Of a DNA stretch of 64,000 nucleotides, positions 48,062 through 57,407 are shown piece by piece. This DNA comes from Desulfosediminicola flagellatus (GTDB lineage Bacteria > Desulfobacterota > Desulfobulbia > Desulfobulbales > Desulfocapsaceae), in assembly GCF_005116655.2 (NCBI RefSeq), contig NZ_CP050698.1, forward strand, positions 5,970,501 to 6,034,500, read 5' to 3'. How positions within the stretch are numbered: the first letter of the stretch is position 1; each line of letters opens with the position of its first letter. Made by a program: the position numbers and the translations under genes. Below the pieces are notes generated by a model. The model was given only the letters and a program-made list of their open reading frames with translations, had not been told where the DNA came from and ran no database searches.

Positions 48062-48401
48062 TTTGGCACCGTCTTATTGGCAGTTGATCATTTTGTACAC
48101 CAGTTTTTCAGGAGACAAGGTACCGATTGTAAAGTCTCTCCAAAACCGGGGGCACTGCTGACTGGCCTTTAGTGTTGGAAATGCAAACCTAAAGCAGTGC
48201 GACAAAACACTGGCCTCTGGCAAATTCTTAGCATCTTTCTTCTACTCTGAGAGCCTGTAACTTGCTCCACTAATAGCCGTGTAAATGGAGTGTCTTTTTC
48301 GGGAAAATTTCAATTTCATTTCAGACTTTCCTTTGATTTCAACCATTGTAACTTCTCTTTTAATTATTGTATTTTGTTAAACCTGTAATAGACTTGTTGG
48401 C
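48062..48401. other. Intergenic gap before AraC-type gene
   Basis: 340 bp with no gene or clear repeat. A/T-rich close to the AraC-type start, so the promoter probably lies here. Confidence 0.4.
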
Positions 48402-49217
48402 ATGAACGAATCACTCCAGTATAGATCGCCATTGTCTCCGGGTATCGAGGCGCTTTCATGTGCAAATAGCTTTGCCTTTACCAAACACATTCATAATGGG
48501 CATGTTCTATGGCTCAACTCCGAAGGAGGGGAACAATACAATCTGAAGGGTTGTACGACCATCCTGCAACCAGGTAGTGTAAGTATCATTGAACCAGGAA
48601 TTGTCCATTCCAATAGACCATGGGACCCGGCCAAGAGGCACTTGCGAAGTCTGTACCTTGGGGGAGAATTCTTTTTGCATCTTGAGAAATTGCTCACGGG
48701 TGAGGTTAAAGGGAAGCTTACACTACCGACGGCTGTCATTGAAAACCGTAAATGTTGGCAATTGGCAATTCTTTTACACGAAGCGATAATCAACAACCAC
48801 GATCAGTTATTGGTTGATGAGCTTATCGTCTCGCTCTTTTCAAGAGCTGAGATGTTACAATTTGGAGAAGTGATTTGTCGTGGGGTTACAGATAATTCAA
48901 GCGACAGAGTCATGAACATCGTTGAATTCATGAGAGCCCGATGCAGCGAGGATATCTCTTTAGACAATTTAGCAGAAATTGCTATGTGCACCTCGTATCA
49001 TGTGATTCGGCTGTTTAGGAATCAGGTTGGAATGTCGCCACATGCCTATCTTGTTCAGTTACGCCTGGAGAGGGCACGAGAATTGATTGATAGTGGGCAA
49101 AGCATAGCAGATGCAGCATTACTTGCTGGATTTTCCGATCAAAGTCATTTAACAAGAAGCTTTAAAAAGCGATACGGATTGACACCTGGCCTTTATGGCT
49201 CTCAAAAGCTGTCCTGA
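48402..49217 (+). CDS. AraC-family transcriptional regulator
   Basis: 271 aa: an N-terminal cupin-type ligand domain (about 20-150; LQPGSVSIIEPGIVHSNRPW) and two C-terminal helix-turn-helix motifs (about 175-265; ISLDNLAEIAMCTSYHVIRL, then the QSIADAALLAGFSDQSHLTR and FKKRYGLTPGLY signature). It precedes the QueG-like and tRNA-binding-like genes in the same direction and may control them. Effector unknown. No obvious Shine-Dalgarno. Confidence 0.93.
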   Translation: MNESLQYRSPLSPGIEALSCANSFAFTKHIHNGHVLWLNSEGGEQYNLKGCTTILQPGSVSIIEPGIVHSNRPWDPAKRHLRSLYLGGEFFLHLEKLLTGEVKGKLTLPTAVIENRKCWQLAILLHEAIINNHDQLLVDELIVSLFSRAEMLQFGEVICRGVTDNSSDRVMNIVEFMRARCSEDISLDNLAEIAMCTSYHVIRLFRNQVGMSPHAYLVQLRLERARELIDSGQSIADAALLAGFSDQSHLTRSFKKRYGLTPGLYGSQKLS

Positions 49218-49403
49218 CAGTCGGAGCAGTATTCTTTCTATCACCAATGAAAATATGTATGTATGTTTTTTTGGCTGCCCGATGTCAATTTTGTTCAAGA
49301 CGTATTCAATTCCTTTCTTTACTGTATTTCTGAGTAGGATGTTTTCCTGCAAGCGCATCGAATAGAAGCATGCAGAACTTTTCAGAAAAGTAAAGGAACA
49401 GCT

Positions 49404-50186
49404 ATGAAGTACAAAACTATACAAACAATTGAAGATTTCGTCGCAGAATATCAGAAGAAAAAGAACATATCTACAAGGTGGGGCGTTCCGCTTGTTGGGT
49501 TCGCTGAAGCTACTGATCCACTTTTTAACCAACTAAAAACAGTGGTGAGTCCTACTCACGCAGTTCCACAAGACCTGTTGACGAATGCCGGGACTGTAGT
49601 TTCTTTTTTCCTGCCTTTTCCTAAGTCTGTTACTTCCACGAATATCAAAGGGCGCCTAAGCTCTCCTGAATGGGCTGTAGGTTATGTTGAAACCAACGAA
49701 CTGATAAAGCAACTCAGTCTTCATCTGACAGAAGTATTTGCTGATGCAGGTGAAGAAGTGGTCACCATTCCCGCCACTCACAATTGGATTGAAGACAAAT
49801 TGATCAGTAACTGGTCCCACCGACATGTGGCCTTTATAGCGGGACTTGGGCGATTTGGACTCAATAATATGCTGATTACCGATAGAGGATGTTGCGGCAG
49901 ACTCGGGAGTTTGATCACATCCGCTGTGATAGAACCTGATGCGCGACCAGCTCTGGAAAGCTGCCTCGACAAATATGACGGCAGTTGCAAAAAATGCGTC
50001 CGTAAATGTGTCAACGAAGCACTTTTCAAAGATTCCTTTGATCGGTTCAGATGTTACGACCAATTACTCAAAAACGTTGAGGAATACAAATCTGTCGGTT
50101 ATGCGGATGTATGCGGTAAGTGTCTTACCGTAGTGCCTTGTTCCCATATAAACCCTGTAAAAATGAAGCTCAGAGCAAAAAAATGA
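49404..50186 (+). CDS. QueG-like double [4Fe-4S] protein
   Basis: 260 aa. It has the epoxyqueuosine-reductase-like middle (NWSHRHVAFIAGLGRFGLNN) and two cysteine groups for [4Fe-4S] clusters: Cys195, Cys198, Cys202 with Cys217, and Cys237, Cys240, Cys246. The Pro usually following the third Cys is Val. It is shorter than QueG (about 350 aa) and lacks the C-terminal HEAT part, so another reduction, maybe corrinoid-linked, is likely. AAGGAA precedes the ATG. It lies between the AraC gene and the CsaA-like gene. Confidence 0.75.
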   Translation: MKYKTIQTIEDFVAEYQKKKNISTRWGVPLVGFAEATDPLFNQLKTVVSPTHAVPQDLLTNAGTVVSFFLPFPKSVTSTNIKGRLSSPEWAVGYVETNELIKQLSLHLTEVFADAGEEVVTIPATHNWIEDKLISNWSHRHVAFIAGLGRFGLNNMLITDRGCCGRLGSLITSAVIEPDARPALESCLDKYDGSCKKCVRKCVNEALFKDSFDRFRCYDQLLKNVEEYKSVGYADVCGKCLTVVPCSHINPVKMKLRAKK

Positions 50187-50234
50187 AATGCTAAACGGAT
50201 TTTATTCTAATCTTCAAATGTTAAGGAAAGAACA

Positions 50235-50594
50235 ATGGCAAGTACAATAAAACCTGTTGTTCCCTATGATAGCTCATTCGCAATGCTCGATGTACGAGTT
50301 GGAAGGGTTGTCGAGGTCGAACTGGAAACCAGAACGCATAAGCAGACATATAGGATGGTTGTGGATTTCGGCAAATATGGAAAGCGAATAAGTTACGGTC
50401 GTTTTACCTGCCACCCCGTTGAGGAAGTAAAGGACAGGCTTGTACTTGGTGTTCTAAATTTTGACCCAAGGCCAATGGGGCCTGTCATTTCAGAGGTGTT
50501 GATTCTAGGTGTGCAATACCCAAAGGCTGAAAGCGGTGAGGCCACATTTGTTTCACCTGCAGTTAATGCGAAAGTTGGTAGCAAGTTGTTCTGA
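50235..50594 (+). CDS. CsaA-like tRNA-binding (EMAP-II OB fold) protein
   Basis: 119 aa made of a single OB-type tRNA-binding domain: FAMLDVRVGRVVEVELETRT at the start, then VVDFGKYGKRISYGR and SEVLILGVQYPKAE. This pattern matches CsaA/Trbp111-type proteins, which act as dimers in chaperone-like or tRNA-binding roles. AAGGAA upstream of ATG; 48 bp after the QueG-like gene, so probably one transcript. Specific role unknown. Confidence 0.75.
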   Translation: MASTIKPVVPYDSSFAMLDVRVGRVVEVELETRTHKQTYRMVVDFGKYGKRISYGRFTCHPVEEVKDRLVLGVLNFDPRPMGPVISEVLILGVQYPKAESGEATFVSPAVNAKVGSKLF

Positions 50595-50811
50595 TGAATG
50601 CTTTTCATCGTAATCTACGAGTTAACCTGATTAACGTGGTAAAGGCAGAAAGAGCGTTGAGCTCCCAAACACTGCAGTAGTAGCAGATCAAATCTCAAAT
50701 CTTGAGTTGAAGATTGCCAAAGAGCACCTCAATCAATGTAACATGGGGCTGGAGTTTATATAGACTGTTCTCCTTAACTTGAGGGGTGCCGCCCGATGAC
50801 CTGCTATTTAA

Positions 50812-50838
50812 GGTTAGATAGGTTAGATAGGTTAGATA
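50812..50838. repeat. Three tandem copies of GGTTAGATA
   Basis: A 9-bp unit repeated exactly three times within the 376-bp gap 50595-50970. Short sequence tract with no gene nearby. Confidence 0.7.
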
Positions 50839-50926
50839 CACTGTCAGGAATAATGTTCATCAAGCCCTTGTTGTGGCTTTTAATATCGCCAATGCTCACC
50901 GTAGTTATTCTATCCCTTACGGTTAC

Positions 50927-50963
50927 GGCAAACTACTCAGGTGTAATCCCTGAGTAGTTTGCC
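50927..50963. terminator. Terminator hairpin downstream of GNAT gene
   Basis: Perfect 15-bp stem GGCAAACTACTCAGG / CCTGAGTAGTTTGCC with a 7-base loop, 8 bp past the stop of the minus-strand acetyltransferase gene. No long T run. Confidence 0.65.
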
Positions 50964-50970
50964 AGTTCCC

Positions 50971-51528
50971 TTATTCCCGCCAATGTTCAGGCTGGTGCAA
51001 TGTTTCGGCGCATCGGATTTTTCCTTTTATGGTGCCGATAATGCCGGGCATGAGTTCCTGTACCATCCAGGCTGATGCATGTTCCGCTGGAATTGGGTAA
51101 GGCGCTTCAAATCCGCAAACGCCAGCCGGGGTAAAGCCGCAGCGAGGGTAATAGCCGGGATGTCCGAGCACAAAAACGAGTTGTGTTTTTGATTTTCGAA
51201 GCGCATCCAGACCGGTCATAATCAATTTTCGACCAATACCCTTCGCCTGAAAATCAGGATGCACGGCAAGAGGTGCAAGGATTTGAGCTGCGATATTGCT
51301 TGCAGCCCCTTCAATATGTACCCTGGTAAACAACACATGTCCTACCACGGTGTCCTGCTCAACAGCGATCAGTGAGTGGCGCGGTTCGGCGGTTGGATCT
51401 GCCAGCAAACTTTTTACAAGCTCACCGATAGCCACTCCCTTCTCCTTACCGTTAGCAGCACCGAAAGCCTGCTGGTGGAGATGCTGGATGTCTAGCTTAT
51501 GTGCTGGTTTGGCAGATATTATTTCCAT
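50971..51528 (-). CDS. GNAT family N-acetyltransferase
   Basis: 185 aa from MEIISAKPAHKLDIQHLHQQ, with AGGAG upstream; a longer frame to 51582 lies inside rsgA. Acetyl-CoA-binding motif A is LAVHPDFQAKGIGRKLIMTG (Q-x-x-G-I-G), and FVLGHPGYYPRCGF is typical of YhbS-like members. Substrate unknown. It overlaps the end of rsgA by 10 bp and is probably co-translated. Confidence 0.87.
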   Translation of the reverse strand: MEIISAKPAHKLDIQHLHQQAFGAANGKEKGVAIGELVKSLLADPTAEPRHSLIAVEQDTVVGHVLFTRVHIEGAASNIAAQILAPLAVHPDFQAKGIGRKLIMTGLDALRKSKTQLVFVLGHPGYYPRCGFTPAGVCGFEAPYPIPAEHASAWMVQELMPGIIGTIKGKIRCAETLHQPEHWRE

Positions 51529-52640
51529 TGTTGATTTCTCCTGTTTTTCAAATTTTTCACTTTTTTTGAAATATGCTGCCACCGTTCTTTTTCCACTCTG
51601 TCGGCACTTTTATTTTGACGCTCGCGGGTGTAGTCAAGCTCATTGTTCAGCTTGATATAGTTGTTCAGCCGTCTGGAGGATATTTCTCCTGTGGCTATCT
51701 CTTCAAGCACCCGACATCCAGGCTCGCATGTGTGCGTACAATTGCTGAACCTGCATTGTTCGGCTAATGCCTCAATATCAGGAAATGCGCTTATACTGTC
51801 AGTTACTTGCCGAGACAGGCCGATTTCCCTGATGCCCGGATTATCAATGACCATTCCGCCCCCGGGCAGAAGAAACAGGTCACGGCTTGTTGTTGTATGC
51901 CGGCCTTTGCCGACCCTTTCTCCGACCGCCTGGGTTTGTCTGATGTTTTTCCCGGCAAGCTGATTGATCAGGGTGGATTTACCCGCACCCGATGAACCGA
52001 TCAGAGTAGCCGTCCGGTGTGGATAGAGCAGTGTTGCAACACGCGTAACCGCATCAGTGTCATATAGTGACAGGGGATAAACCGGTACGCCGGGAGCGAT
52101 AGTCTCCACCTCGCAGACAAATTGCTCCGGGTTTTGTTGCAGGTCTGATTTGCTGAGCAAAATGACCGGTTCTATACCGCAATGATAGGTAAGTGTTAGG
52201 TATCGTTCGATCCTTGCTGGGTTGTAATCCCTATCAAGGCCGCAGACGATAAAGGCAAAATCAATATTGGCTGCTATTCCCTGTTCGTCATATACTTCAG
52301 GATTCCGGCCAGATCTTCCTCCGGCTGTCTTTCTGGACAACAGATTATTTCGTGTAAAAATGTATGTAATAACCTGCTCGTTCACAAGCACCCAGTCGCC
52401 AACAACCGGGTATATTCCAGTTGCCTGGTTATACAGCCGACCGGCCAGCGAAACATGGAATACTTCATCTTCTTGCATTACTGTAAAGACTTGCCTGTGC
52501 ACCCTGACTACCCTTGCAGGGGTGGAATTGGCAGCTGAATTATCGTATTGGTGTTGAAAAAATGGTGACCATCCCAGCTTTGCTAGTCTGGATAATAATG
52601 TTTTTCCGTGTAAATATTTGTTGTTCTGTGTGTTTTGCAT
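51519..52640 (-). CDS. rsgA: Ribosome small subunit-dependent GTPase A
   Basis: Late 30S assembly GTPase. About 373 aa from ATG 52640 (a GTG at 52667 is possible). Circularly permuted G motifs: G4-like LLSKSDL, P-loop GSSGAGKSTLINQL, switch DNPGIREIGL. The C-terminal zinc site is CRFSNCTHTCEPGC. The N-terminal OB fold (about 60-110) is present. It is the first gene of a pair with the GNAT gene. GGGA upstream gives modest support for the start. Confidence 0.93.
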   Translation of the reverse strand: MQNTQNNKYLHGKTLLSRLAKLGWSPFFQHQYDNSAANSTPARVVRVHRQVFTVMQEDEVFHVSLAGRLYNQATGIYPVVGDWVLVNEQVITYIFTRNNLLSRKTAGGRSGRNPEVYDEQGIAANIDFAFIVCGLDRDYNPARIERYLTLTYHCGIEPVILLSKSDLQQNPEQFVCEVETIAPGVPVYPLSLYDTDAVTRVATLLYPHRTATLIGSSGAGKSTLINQLAGKNIRQTQAVGERVGKGRHTTTSRDLFLLPGGGMVIDNPGIREIGLSRQVTDSISAFPDIEALAEQCRFSNCTHTCEPGCRVLEEIATGEISSRRLNNYIKLNNELDYTRERQNKSADRVEKERWQHISKKVKNLKNRRNQQWK

Positions 52641-53234
52641 GGTTTTTCCCTGTTGTGTTGTAAGCACAGCCGAGAGCGGTTCGAATGTACGGGTATATGG
52701 AAATACCGAAGCCGAAAGCTCGTCAGGCGTGAAAAAAAATACGGAAAACAGTTACCGGAAAAAAGACGCAAAAATATTGCAGAGGTTCGACGGAACCAAG
52801 AAGGAAGAACAGCTGGCATAGCCCCGGAGTGATGTCCGAATTTGCCGCTGCTGATGTGGTATCAATCGTCTGTCTGGTTACGCTGCGGTTTTCCCGGTAA
52901 CGTACAACACAAGATCAATTGAATTGGTGAACATAAAATCTCCTAAATGAATTGAATTACCAAAAAACGTGTACACAGGAATTGCCAGCTTGTCAACACG
53001 AAGATTCTGGAAAAGCTACGAAGTAAAAAGGTGATGGGTGTATTTGGGTCAACTTGACCCTCCCACATAAAAAGTATCCCAAAGTATCCCTGAAAAGTAG
53101 TGTTATTAAACTATTAAATGCCTGAAAACATAACTTTTTTCAGCTGAAAAGTGTAATTTAACTATCGACGCTCAACCTTTATACTTCTACTGTGCTCCTT
53201 AACTTGAGACGCGACACCCGATTCCCCGCTCTTT
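52641..53234. other. Gap upstream of rsgA
   Basis: 594 bp. It contains a very short frame (52878-52934), a palindrome GGGTCAACTTGACCC at 53046-53060 and, at about 53188-53222, a copy of the CTCCTTAACTTGAG segment also found near 50764. No larger gene. Confidence 0.4.
52878..52934 (-). CDS. Possible 18-aa leader peptide or gene remnant
   Basis: ATG at 52934 is preceded by TAGGAG at suitable spacing and encodes MFTNSIDLVLYVTGKTAA before TAA. It lies about 240 bp upstream of rsgA in the same direction. The good ribosome site is the only support. It could be the start of a lost gene. Confidence 0.25.
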   Translation of the reverse strand: MFTNSIDLVLYVTGKTAA

Positions 53235-53711
53235 TCATTGCCGCACAGCTCGAACGCCGTAGCTGCCACTGAACTCTCGATGGTGTTTACTGACGTAGCC
53301 ATAGTCAAAGGTTATGGCGCGTGCGCAACAAGAACCTTCAGTTTCCGAAGACCAGTAACTATATGTGCCTCTTTCTGCAAAAATTGGGTCGAGTTTGACT
53401 CTACCTCCAAAAATGTCCTTATTTGACTTTGAAGGCTCATAGATCGTTTTCAATTCTGCAATGGTTGGCAAACGCCAGTCACTGTAGCCCCCAGAGGAAA
53501 GCCCATTGACATAATCTATGGATTCATTCCAGTTCACAGAGTGGCCCAGGTCAACGTAGCTATCTTTTTGGGTCCACATCATTCCGGTTTTGGTGTCCTT
53601 AATCACACCTTTACCCAAATCTATATAACGACCATCTGCTGAGCGATTTTCAGCATAGGCATAACCAGAGAATAAAAAAACAATTGATACAATCAGTGAT
53701 AGTTTCTTCAT
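53235..53711 (-). CDS. Exported DUF1566 domain protein
   Basis: 158 aa. A signal peptide (residues 1-20, ending YAYA) is followed by one DUF1566 unit with VIKDTKTGMMWTQKDS, ESIDYVNGLSSGGYSDWRLP, TIAELKTIYEPSK and YSYWSSETEG...FDYGYVSKHHRE, ending YGVRAVRQ. This C-type-lectin-like domain is common in secreted proteins of environmental bacteria; its role is unknown. Single gene. Confidence 0.9.
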   Translation of the reverse strand: MKKLSLIVSIVFLFSGYAYAENRSADGRYIDLGKGVIKDTKTGMMWTQKDSYVDLGHSVNWNESIDYVNGLSSGGYSDWRLPTIAELKTIYEPSKSNKDIFGGRVKLDPIFAERGTYSYWSSETEGSCCARAITFDYGYVSKHHREFSGSYGVRAVRQ

Positions 53712-53752
53712 TTAATCCTCAATAGTTTTTGAATTAGGTGTGAATAATTACT

Positions 53753-53860
53753 GTAACTGTTCAGCAGCACCCCACCTGCCCCCGATCGGGACGCTTCGCA
53801 TAGGCATACTATAGCCAATCGTCCCGCTTGAGGCCATCTGGAGCACTGCTAAACAGTTAC
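53753..53860. repeat. Nested inverted repeat, MITE-like
   Basis: Outer arms GTAACTGTTCAGCAG and CTGCTAAACAGTTAC (one mismatch) enclose a second pair CGGGACG/CGTCCCG. 108 bp, in the 473-bp gap 53712-54184. A related GCTGAATAGTTGCTG sits near 54168. No gene. Confidence 0.6.
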
Positions 53861-54184
53861 TGGCAACAGAAAAGGGTACGTATGAGGTCTTGACTGAATA
53901 GTTACTAATTACTTTGATACTGAATAGTCGATCATTAGTTGACCATGCCAAATGGTTTCAGCGCCGCAGCAAAGTGTAAACTAATCGAGCTGCCGGTATC
54001 TTGTGAATTTTCCGAATCATGATAGAGATATTACAAAAGAAAAGTATGAATTGACGATTTGAATAGGTCGACCATAAGTAGAATTAGGCCCAAAATCGAT
54101 TTTTTTAGCTTACTCTTGCCAATTAAAGCTGAGAGTCTTCACTTCACATCCTCAGCGGATGGGATACTGCTGAATAGTTGCTGT

Positions 54185-55384
54185 TTATTCTGCCCGTAAT
54201 GCTTCTACCGGATCGAGTGCGGCTGCATTACGGGCAGGCAAAACGCCAGCTAATAGACCGATAGCAGCAGCCAGTAGTTCGGCATAAAGCGCATATATCC
54301 AGGGAGTGTGTGTTGGCAGTGCCGGGACAAATACCCCGAGAAGCCAGGCGATACCGGCTCCGATTATAAGACCGGCAAGACCACCGATAGCGGCAAGAAC
54401 CACAGCCTCACCGATAAAGATCATCAGGATCTGGCTTCGGTTCGCGCCGATTGCTCTTAGAAGGCCAATCTCCGGAGTTCGCTCGTTAACGGCAATGGTC
54501 ATGATGGTAACAATCCCTACCCCTCCAACGAGCAGTGAGATCGCTCCGAGCCCGCCAACCGCCATGGTGAGAATGTTCAGAACCGAGCCAAGCACTTCCA
54601 GCATCTGTTCCTGAGTGGTGACAGTGAAGTCTTCAGCGCCGTGACGCGCGATAAGGAGTTTTCTGGTTCTCTCGGCGATGGTTGTTGACTGTAATCCCGA
54701 TTTGTACAGGAGGTCAATTTCCATAAGGCTTTGCTGGTTAAACGAACTCATTGCTCTGACTGTGGGGATATAGACGGCATCATCAAGGTCGAATCCGAGC
54801 ATCTGCCCTTTGGATTCCATAACTCCTATTACCCTGTAACGTTCTCCGGCAACCCGCACGAGTTTTCCCAGCGGGTTCTCCCCGCCAAACAGCTCAGTCT
54901 TTACTTTGCTGCCAAGCACAACAAATGCCCGTGCAGCGTTACTGTCATCGGCAGGCAGGAAGCGCCCGGTAACAACCTTTATCTGCCAGACTCGTGATGC
55001 TGAAGGGCCGACTCCAAGGACGGTGGTATGGCGTCTTCGTTTACCATATTCTACTGGGCCGTTTCCCTGAATCAGCGAAACGGTATCGATGATACCGGGG
55101 AGCCGACGGATAGCCTCCTCATCTGCGATGCTCAGGGGTCTGATATTGTTAATTACCGCTCCGGAAGTACCTAGAGTTGTGACCTTGCCGGGATTGATCC
55201 CTATCAGGTTGGTGCCGAATTGTGTGAATTCAGCAAGAGTAAATCTGTGAATCCCTTCACCAATAGAGGTGAGCAGGACTACTGAAGCGATACCCACGGC
55301 AATTCCCAGCGTGGTGAGGAAGCTGCGCATTCGTTGATCAATCAGGGTCCTGAGTGAGAGCCGTACTATGTCACGAATAAACAT
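54185..55384 (-). CDS. MacB-type ABC transporter permease (second)
   Basis: 399 aa. TM1 about 20-42, a large periplasmic MacB-PCD domain (about 45-245: GTNLIGINPGKVTTLG, VLGVGPSASRVW, RVIGVMESKGQMLG) and three C-terminal helices (about 275-390; VNERTPEIGLLRAIGANRSQ). FtsX/MacB-like mechanotransmission permease without its own ATPase. It is 12 bp after the first permease. The two probably form a heterodimer with the ATPase at 56733. Confidence 0.92.
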   Translation of the reverse strand: MFIRDIVRLSLRTLIDQRMRSFLTTLGIAVGIASVVLLTSIGEGIHRFTLAEFTQFGTNLIGINPGKVTTLGTSGAVINNIRPLSIADEEAIRRLPGIIDTVSLIQGNGPVEYGKRRRHTTVLGVGPSASRVWQIKVVTGRFLPADDSNAARAFVVLGSKVKTELFGGENPLGKLVRVAGERYRVIGVMESKGQMLGFDLDDAVYIPTVRAMSSFNQQSLMEIDLLYKSGLQSTTIAERTRKLLIARHGAEDFTVTTQEQMLEVLGSVLNILTMAVGGLGAISLLVGGVGIVTIMTIAVNERTPEIGLLRAIGANRSQILMIFIGEAVVLAAIGGLAGLIIGAGIAWLLGVFVPALPTHTPWIYALYAELLAAAIGLLAGVLPARNAAALDPVEALRAE

Positions 55385-55396
55385 GGTAACCCTCCG

Positions 55397-56602
55397 TCAG
55401 CGTCGTGAGAGAGATTGCACGGGATCAAGTTTGGCTGCACGCATGGCAGGTAGAACCCCGAAAATAAGTCCTGTCGAGATTGCGACTCCCACGGCGGTCC
55501 AGATCGACCAGAGTGGGATTGAAAGAAGCATTGCCGGGACTATTCGGCCTATAAGATATGTCCCGATAACAGCTAACCCAAGACCGAGAATGGCGCCGAT
55601 TATAGAAAGAATAGCTGCCTCGGCCATAAAGAGAGTAACAATCTGGCTGCCGGGTGCTCCGATCGCCTTTAAGAGCCCTACTTCTGATCGTCGTTGTGAG
55701 ACTGCGATCAGCATGACGTTCATGATCAAAATCCCTGCCACAGCTATGCTGATAGTGGCAATCCCGGTAACGGTAAGGGTTAAGGTCGTGAATATTCGGT
55801 CGAAGGTTGCGAGTACAGCGTCCTGTGTAATGACCGTGATGTCATCATCGCCGTCATGGCGTGCTCGTATTATTTGTAATACGGATTTTTTAGCGCGCGG
55901 AATCACATCGCGATCGGCTGCTTCCACCAAAATTCTGAACAGAGTTGAGCTGTTAAAAAGGGATTGTGCAGAAGCAACGGGGATTACCACAACATCCTTC
56001 ATATCAAGGCCGAATGATTCCCCCTTGTTGCTTAATACTCCGATAACTCTGAACCGCCAGTCGCCAACCCGGATTGTTTCACCAAGCGGTGAGACATTGC
56101 CGAATAGCTCCTGTTTTAATTTGTAGCCGAGAACACAGACAGGAGCAGCTCGCTTTATATCTCCTTCAGGCAAAAAACGGCCATGAGCCATCCCAAGTTG
56201 GCGAACATGAAACAGATCAGACGTTGATCCGAGTATGGTAACCTCTCTTTCGCGGCGACCTTTGGAGACCGGAGCGGCCCCGAGAGTAATGGGCGCGACA
56301 TATTTGATGCTGCTGGAGTGATAAAGAGCCTGGGCATCGTCAAGGGTGAGGTCTCTCGGTGTAATGCCGAGAAGAGGCGGTGCTCCACCTACTGTTTCGG
56401 AGCGTCCCGGAAGCACTATGAGTAAATTCGTGCCAAGCGATGAAAACTGGCCGACGACATAGCTTCGTGCGCCATCGCCTAAGGTTGAAAGAATCACCAC
56501 GGAACAGACCCCGATAGCCATCGCCAGAAGCATAAGCAATGTTCGTGTCGGGTAGCCTGTTGATGCCTGATAAGCAAAACGGATGATGTCTTTTAGTTTC
56601 AT
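55397..56602 (-). CDS. MacB-type ABC transporter permease (first)
   Basis: 401 aa with the same plan as the next gene: TM1 about 20-42, periplasmic domain (GTNLLIVLPGRSETVGG, TILGSTSDLFHVR, RVIGVLSNKGESFGLD) and three C-terminal helices after SQRRSEVGLLKAIGAPGSQ. Separated from the ATPase gene by 130 bp that contain a decayed palindromic repeat (from about 56617), an insertion into an otherwise tight operon. Confidence 0.92.
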   Translation of the reverse strand: MKLKDIIRFAYQASTGYPTRTLLMLLAMAIGVCSVVILSTLGDGARSYVVGQFSSLGTNLLIVLPGRSETVGGAPPLLGITPRDLTLDDAQALYHSSSIKYVAPITLGAAPVSKGRREREVTILGSTSDLFHVRQLGMAHGRFLPEGDIKRAAPVCVLGYKLKQELFGNVSPLGETIRVGDWRFRVIGVLSNKGESFGLDMKDVVVIPVASAQSLFNSSTLFRILVEAADRDVIPRAKKSVLQIIRARHDGDDDITVITQDAVLATFDRIFTTLTLTVTGIATISIAVAGILIMNVMLIAVSQRRSEVGLLKAIGAPGSQIVTLFMAEAAILSIIGAILGLGLAVIGTYLIGRIVPAMLLSIPLWSIWTAVGVAISTGLIFGVLPAMRAAKLDPVQSLSRR

Positions 56603-56732
56603 CGTGTTATCCGTGGCTAGGAGGGAGCGAGAATAAGGGTTTTGGTCAAATCTGTTGCTTTTCCAGGATTCTGCATAGACTGGAAAGGTGCATAAACACT
56701 CAGTCCTTTAACCTTTAACCTCAGTCCTAGAA

Positions 56733-57407
56733 TCATTGCGAACGGTCAGAATCTATACGACCGTCAACCATAAGGATCTGTCTGGCTGCACGTTTTCCGA
56801 GTTCTGGATCATGCGTTACCATGATTACAGTCATATTCTGATCGTTGAGGGTTTCGATTATCTCTATCACTTCCTGGCCGGAGACTCTGTCGAGATTGCC
56901 GGTAGGTTCATCAGCCAGAAGGATATGAGGTTCCATGATAGTGGCCCGGGCAATAGCGACGCGCTGACGTTGTCCACCGGAAAGCTGATCAGGGCGGTGG
57001 CGGGACCGGTTGCCGAGGCCAAAATCTTTGACAGCTTTCTCGACCCGTTTTTTTCGTTCCCGGGGGTCTACACCTGCAAGTATCATCGGCAGTTCAATAT
57101 TTTCAGCTGCGGTCATTCGCGGAACCAGATGAAAGAACTGAAATATAAAGCCAACCTTATGCCGACGAAGTGCTGCCTGCTCGTGATCGCTCAGCTCCGT
57201 CATATCTTCGTTTTCAAGCAGATAGATACCGTTGTCAGGCCGATCGAGCAGACCGATCATGTTAAGCAGAGTAGACTTACCTGATCCTGAAGGCCCCATT
57301 ATGGCAACATATTCACCTTGCTTGATGGTGAGGTTTACATCCTGCAGGGCATGCACCTGTTCGTCGCCGACAGTAAAGACGCGATTTATTGCTGATAGGC
57401 TGATCAT
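56733..57407 (-). CDS. ABC transporter ATPase (LolD/MacB type)
   Basis: 224 aa. Walker A GPSGSGKSTLLNMIG, Q-loop FIFQFFHLVPRMTAAEN, signature LSGGQRQRVAIARA, Walker B ILLADEPTGNLD and switch His in VTHDPE. Energises the two permeases. Its start overlaps the adaptor stop by 4 bp (ATGA), showing translational coupling. Substrates of such systems are peptides, macrolides or siderophores; not resolvable here. Confidence 0.95.
   Translation of the reverse strand: MISLSAINRVFTVGDEQVHALQDVNLTIKQGEYVAIMGPSGSGKSTLLNMIGLLDRPDNGIYLLENEDMTELSDHEQAALRRHKVGFIFQFFHLVPRMTAAENIELPMILAGVDPRERKKRVEKAVKDFGLGNRSRHRPDQLSGGQRQRVAIARATIMEPHILLADEPTGNLDRVSGQEVIEIIETLNDQNMTVIMVTHDPELGKRAARQILMVDGRIDSDRSQ

Noticed and set aside
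49149..50063. Minus-strand frames over the QueG-like gene
   Set aside because: No homology-like motifs; the + strand frame carries two cysteine clusters.
50812..50838. Possible CRISPR from GGTTAGATA repeats
   Set aside because: Only 9-bp units without spacers; a simple tandem repeat.
55368..56126. 252-codon + strand frame inside the permease gene
   Set aside because: Shadow of a clear MacB-type permease; low-complexity Ile/Arg/Ser composition.
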